Assembly: GCA_903868205.1 (NCBI GenBank) | Contig: CAIPUJ010000034.1 | Location: 1-6,707 of the forward strand | Length of the DNA stretch: 6,707 bases | Source of the DNA: an uncultured bacterium | Lineage (GTDB): Bacteria; Patescibacteriota; Minisyncoccia; Phycocordibacterales; GWA1-40-21 | Direction: 5' to 3' | Shown here: positions 4,865 through 6,707 of the stretch, one piece after another | Position numbering within the stretch: position 1 is the stretch's first letter | Layout: every line of letters begins with the position of its first letter | Translations under genes and position numbers: made by a program | Notes under the pieces: generated by a model | The model's input: the letters and a program-made list of their open reading frames with translations, nothing else | What the model was told of the DNA's origin: nothing | The model's database searches: none

Positions 4865-4999
4865 ATGAATTTTTATTTGATTTTAAATATCGCTCTAGGA
4901 ATAGTATTGGGTGTAATAATCCTTGCTGTTTTGGCCGTATCTCTTTTTGTAATTGTAGGTTCAGAAATTAGTGATTTAAAAAAGAAAAAAAGTGAGTAA
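4865..4999 (+). CDS. 44-aa single-span membrane peptide
   Basis: A complete frame starts with MNFYLILNIALGIVLG, continues with a strongly hydrophobic stretch to about residue 32, and ends SDLKKKKSE. This is one transmembrane helix with a basic, probably cytoplasmic tail. ATG is 2 nt after the stop of the secreted protein gene, and its own stop (TAA 4997-4999) overlaps the next gene by 8 nt, so it fits the operon exactly and is probably translationally coupled. No Shine-Dalgarno is visible, as expected for coupled initiation. It may be an anchor or assembly partner of its neighbours; that role is inference. Confidence 0.7.
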   Translation: MNFYLILNIALGIVLGVIILAVLAVSLFVIVGSEISDLKKKKSE

Positions 5000-5561
5000 A
5001 AAAACAACTTATCTAACTTGGACTCTTTTAACACTAACAACAATTACTAGTCTTTGGTTTGGTATATCATCATATTACAAAGAACCACCATTGATTGAAC
5101 CTACTTGTAATGTAGACCCTGTAGATGAGCCAGAACCTAAAGTAATAATAAAAGATGCTCTAAATTTGGGTGGTGGTACCCCATTTAGAGATGATATGCT
5201 TGATAAGTGCCCCGCTGATACAAATGTCCCAGACCAGTTTGGTTGTATATACTACTTTGCAAGCACCACAAAAGAAGAGGCGGATAATCTAGCAAAAAAA
5301 CTTATATCTGTATCACCCCAAAAAGCTGGCACAGGCATCTCTTTTGAATTTGGAAGTGCTGAATCTTTAACCTATATGGTAGATTTTGTTAGCAAAGCAC
5401 AGAAAGCAAAAGATGATTATGTTAATAATATTTGTAACCTAGATTCAATGAAGATTTATGGTGGTAGCGGTATGGATTTAGAGCAAAATGCTTGTATTTA
5501 CTACTACAACGAGCAATACCTTAGAATACTCCAAAGCTTAGAGCACAGGATAATATTCTAA
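4992..5561 (+). CDS. N-terminally anchored extracytoplasmic Cys-containing protein
   Basis: A 189-aa protein with a single N-terminal hydrophobic segment (about 7-28) after SKKTT, then a Pro/Glu-rich linker (EPPLIEP, DPVDEPEPK) typical of a spacer between membrane and outer domain. The outer part has five cysteines (39, 73, 85, 148, 168). Two segments look alike: FGCIYYFASTTKEEADNLAKKL and NACIYYYNEQYLRILQSL, each a Cys-Ile-Tyr-Tyr start to a helix about 12-19 residues after another Cys. This resembles the helical Cys-Tyr pattern of LprI-type domains, but only loosely. GTG at 4992 is the start, overlapping the upstream gene by 8 nt (GTGAGTAA), a translational-coupling signature. Likely a membrane-anchored envelope component acting with the two upstream products; function unknown. 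Confidence 0.8.
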   Translation: MSKKTTYLTWTLLTLTTITSLWFGISSYYKEPPLIEPTCNVDPVDEPEPKVIIKDALNLGGGTPFRDDMLDKCPADTNVPDQFGCIYYFASTTKEEADNLAKKLISVSPQKAGTGISFEFGSAESLTYMVDFVSKAQKAKDDYVNNICNLDSMKIYGGSGMDLEQNACIYYYNEQYLRILQSLEHRIIF

Positions 5562-5614
5562 AATCTAATATAGCGTCTTACTATATACTCTTTTCCTATA
5601 AATAATCAAAAAGG

Positions 5615-5680
5615 AGCTTTTAAAAGCCATATATGGGTTAGCTATTCCCTTTTAAGCATTATATAGCTTAGTGGCTTTAA
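5615..5680 (+). repeat. Palindrome and nested stem-loop downstream of the operon
   Basis: GCTTTTAAAAGC (5616-5627) is a perfect 12-bp palindrome. AAAGCCA (5623-5629) pairs with TGGCTTT (5672-5678), enclosing AGCTAT (5640-5645) paired with ATAGCT (5663-5668). An AAGGAG at 5611-5616 resembles a Shine-Dalgarno, but the following ATG (5633) is closed after one further codon. The region could be the folded 3' end of the operon mRNA; no U-run marks a terminator. Confidence 0.4.
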
Positions 5681-5714
5681 CTATTCTAGGCGGGGCAATT
5701 CTAGCCTTATAGCT

Positions 5715-5761
5715 GGGTTGTGCAGGTGGGATGTCGGTGGGCGGTGTGTCGGGTGGGTGGG
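5715..5761 (+). other. G-rich, quadruplex-capable tract
   Basis: Six GGG runs (5715-5717, 5728-5730, 5739-5741, 5751-5753, 5755-5757, 5759-5761) lie in 47 nt, the last three as GGGTGGGTGGG. With the run at 5739 they form a possible three-tetrad G-quadruplex with loops of 9, 1 and 1 nt. The surrounding DNA is AT-rich, so the composition change and G/C strand asymmetry are abrupt. TGTCGG followed by TGGG occurs twice. Confidence 0.6.
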
Positions 5762-5814
5762 TTCTTCTCTTATACTCGTGCTCTATGATAAATATAGGTA
5801 TTTGGGCGTGGTAA
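5731..5814 (+). CDS. Possible 27-aa hydrophobic peptide
   Basis: ATG 5731 opens a 27-codon frame (MSVGGVSGGWVLLLYSCSM then an Ile/Trp-rich end) that stops at TAA 5812-5814, just before a hairpin. AGGTGGG directly precedes the ATG. The frame is short and runs through the low-complexity G-rich tract, so chance is a serious alternative. Confidence 0.2.
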   Translation: MSVGGVSGGWVLLLYSCSMINIGIWAW

Positions 5815-5815
5815 T

Positions 5816-5831
5816 CTTTCGCCAGCGAAAG
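5816..5831 (+). terminator. Hairpin between convergent genes, weak terminator candidate
   Basis: CTTTCG (5816-5821) pairs with CGAAAG (5826-5831) around a CCAG loop. On the plus strand ACTTTTAG follows, a weak U-tract; on the minus strand nothing U-rich follows. It lies between the plus-strand operon and the convergent membrane-protein gene and may end plus-strand transcription. Confidence 0.4.
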
Positions 5832-5839
5832 ACTTTTAG

Positions 5840-6707
5840 TTAAAATTTAGTCTTAAAAAAGAAACTGGCAGAGCCAAGTTTTTTACGTAATTTAATAAAA
5901 AGGTTTATAATAAAAAGAACAAAACGAGGCACAATAAAATCGAAAAATAAAACGAGAAGAATCAATAAGGCTATTGTAAAAGTTTCATTCATATCTCTTA
6001 TAGAAATAAATTTAAACCAAATCACCAATAGTGTGATGGCTATCCAAATTATATTAACCTTTGATATTTTTAGTGTTGAATTAAAAAATGGTATAACATC
6101 TGGATATGTACTAGTAAGGCTAGTACATTTGTATGGTTCCCAAATACCCTCAGAAGAATTCTTAATTATACTTTTACCAAATAAATGTTGATTTAACTTT
6201 TCAAGATTTTTAATTGTCCTTTCTATAAAACCATACAGTAAATGCCAAATCTTTTCTTTTGTTTTTAATTTTATCTTAAAAAGATTGGCTTTTATCCCCT
6301 TTATTGTACTTAGGTGTTGTTTATAAAAATCCTCAACAACCTCATTCATAGTGACAATCTTATCTTTGCTCTGCCTATCAATAATTTGACCACTTTTAAG
6401 ATTGAGAATATAACGTTCTTTTTCTTCTAAATCTATCGGTTTAAGTGATTTATTACTCGCGTCTAGAGATTCTTTTGTGGGGCTAGCTTCATCATTAAAA
6501 TCATAACCAAAATGATTTTCTGCGTATCTACTAAATTTACTAGCGGTAAGAGTCAATCCGACTTTGTCATCTTTTTTATTATCTAAATCAAAACCAATCT
6601 TAATTAAAATTTTTGTGTCCTTATCCCCATTTTTATTAACTGCTGGTATAAAACCACAATCTTCAGGGTAATCTCTGACCACACTAAAACCCTCGTACCG
6701 AGAGTCT
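5840..6707 (-). CDS. Membrane protein with soluble N-terminal domain, 5' end beyond the window
   Basis: The frame has no in-frame stop up to the right edge. A GTG at 6682 could start it, but 8 further codons (reading DSRYEGFS) precede it without interruption, so the gene is probably truncated by the window. From the GTG there are 280 residues: a soluble, mixed part (about 1-130, with ILIKIGFDLDN and VGLTLTASKFSRYAENHFGYDF), a basic helical part (130-170), then hydrophobic spans at about 209-228 and 234-263 and a basic C-terminal tail. I do not recognise the family. It converges on the secreted-protein operon and, like that operon's products, is membrane-associated, but shared function is not shown. 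Confidence 0.75.
   Translation of the reverse strand, partial: DSRYEGFSVVRDYPEDCGFIPAVNKNGDKDTKILIKIGFDLDNKKDDKVGLTLTASKFSRYAENHFGYDFNDEASPTKESLDASNKSLKPIDLEEKERYILNLKSGQIIDRQSKDKIVTMNEVVEDFYKQHLSTIKGIKANLFKIKLKTKEKIWHLLYGFIERTIKNLEKLNQHLFGKSIIKNSSEGIWEPYKCTSLTSTYPDVIPFFNSTLKISKVNIIWIAITLLVIWFKFISIRDMNETFTIALLILLVLFFDFIVPRFVLFIINLFIKLRKKLGSASFFFKTKF

Noticed and set aside
1..6707. CRISPR array, insertion-sequence transposase, reverse transcriptase or rRNA
   Set aside because: No regularly spaced repeats, transposase or RT motifs, or rRNA signatures were seen on either strand.

Overview
The window looks like the start of an integrated mobile element in an AT-rich bacterium, most likely of the Candidate Phyla Radiation (Patescibacteria/Parcubacteria type). 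That assignment is inference. It rests on low GC, short lysine/asparagine-rich orphan proteins, a serine recombinase whose C-terminus is antisense to a tRNA, small secreted Cys-rich proteins, and a winged-helix protein with a C-terminal 'NDLGFxGELKKLFF' signature that I associate with such genomes. No database was consulted. Stop codons are mostly TAA/TAG, with TGA in two genes, so the standard code fits.

Left edge (1-1555): a complete tRNA-Ala(UGC) with its terminator is overlapped antisense by a large serine recombinase on the minus strand. The last 20 recombinase residues are the reverse complement of the tRNA, so the tRNA is the probable attachment site and the element extends to the right. 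No second copy of the tRNA end lies in the window, so the other junction is outside it.

Minus-strand accessory block (1533-3511), read right to left: a 259-aa protein with a C-terminal winged helix and its own Rho-independent terminator; a 98-aa basic orphan; a SpoVG-like 105-aa protein; a palindrome-rich AT stretch; and a small ORF that overlaps the recombinase start. Several strong inverted repeats lie between or inside these genes.

Centre (3512-3731): a divergent promoter region and a roughly 155-nt leader with unusually dense, self-consistent RNA structure. It has three tetraloop hairpins (GCAA, GAAA, UUCG), a closing helix, a 12-bp stem whose loop forms a 10-bp pseudoknot, and a near-repeat of one stem strand that contains the ribosome-binding site of the next gene. 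It reads like a riboswitch-type translational switch. I cannot match it to a named family, and it is the best candidate for something undescribed.

Plus-strand operon (3732-5561): a secreted Cys-rich coiled-coil protein with an N-terminal YHGGVNC motif, a 44-aa single-span membrane peptide not normally called by gene finders, and an N-terminally anchored Cys-containing protein. The three are packed at +2 nt and -8 nt, so they are probably translated together and act in the cell envelope under control of the leader.

Right edge (5562-6707): a 278-nt convergent intergenic region holds palindromes and a striking G-rich, quadruplex-capable tract. Beyond it is a minus-strand membrane protein gene that runs off the window end.
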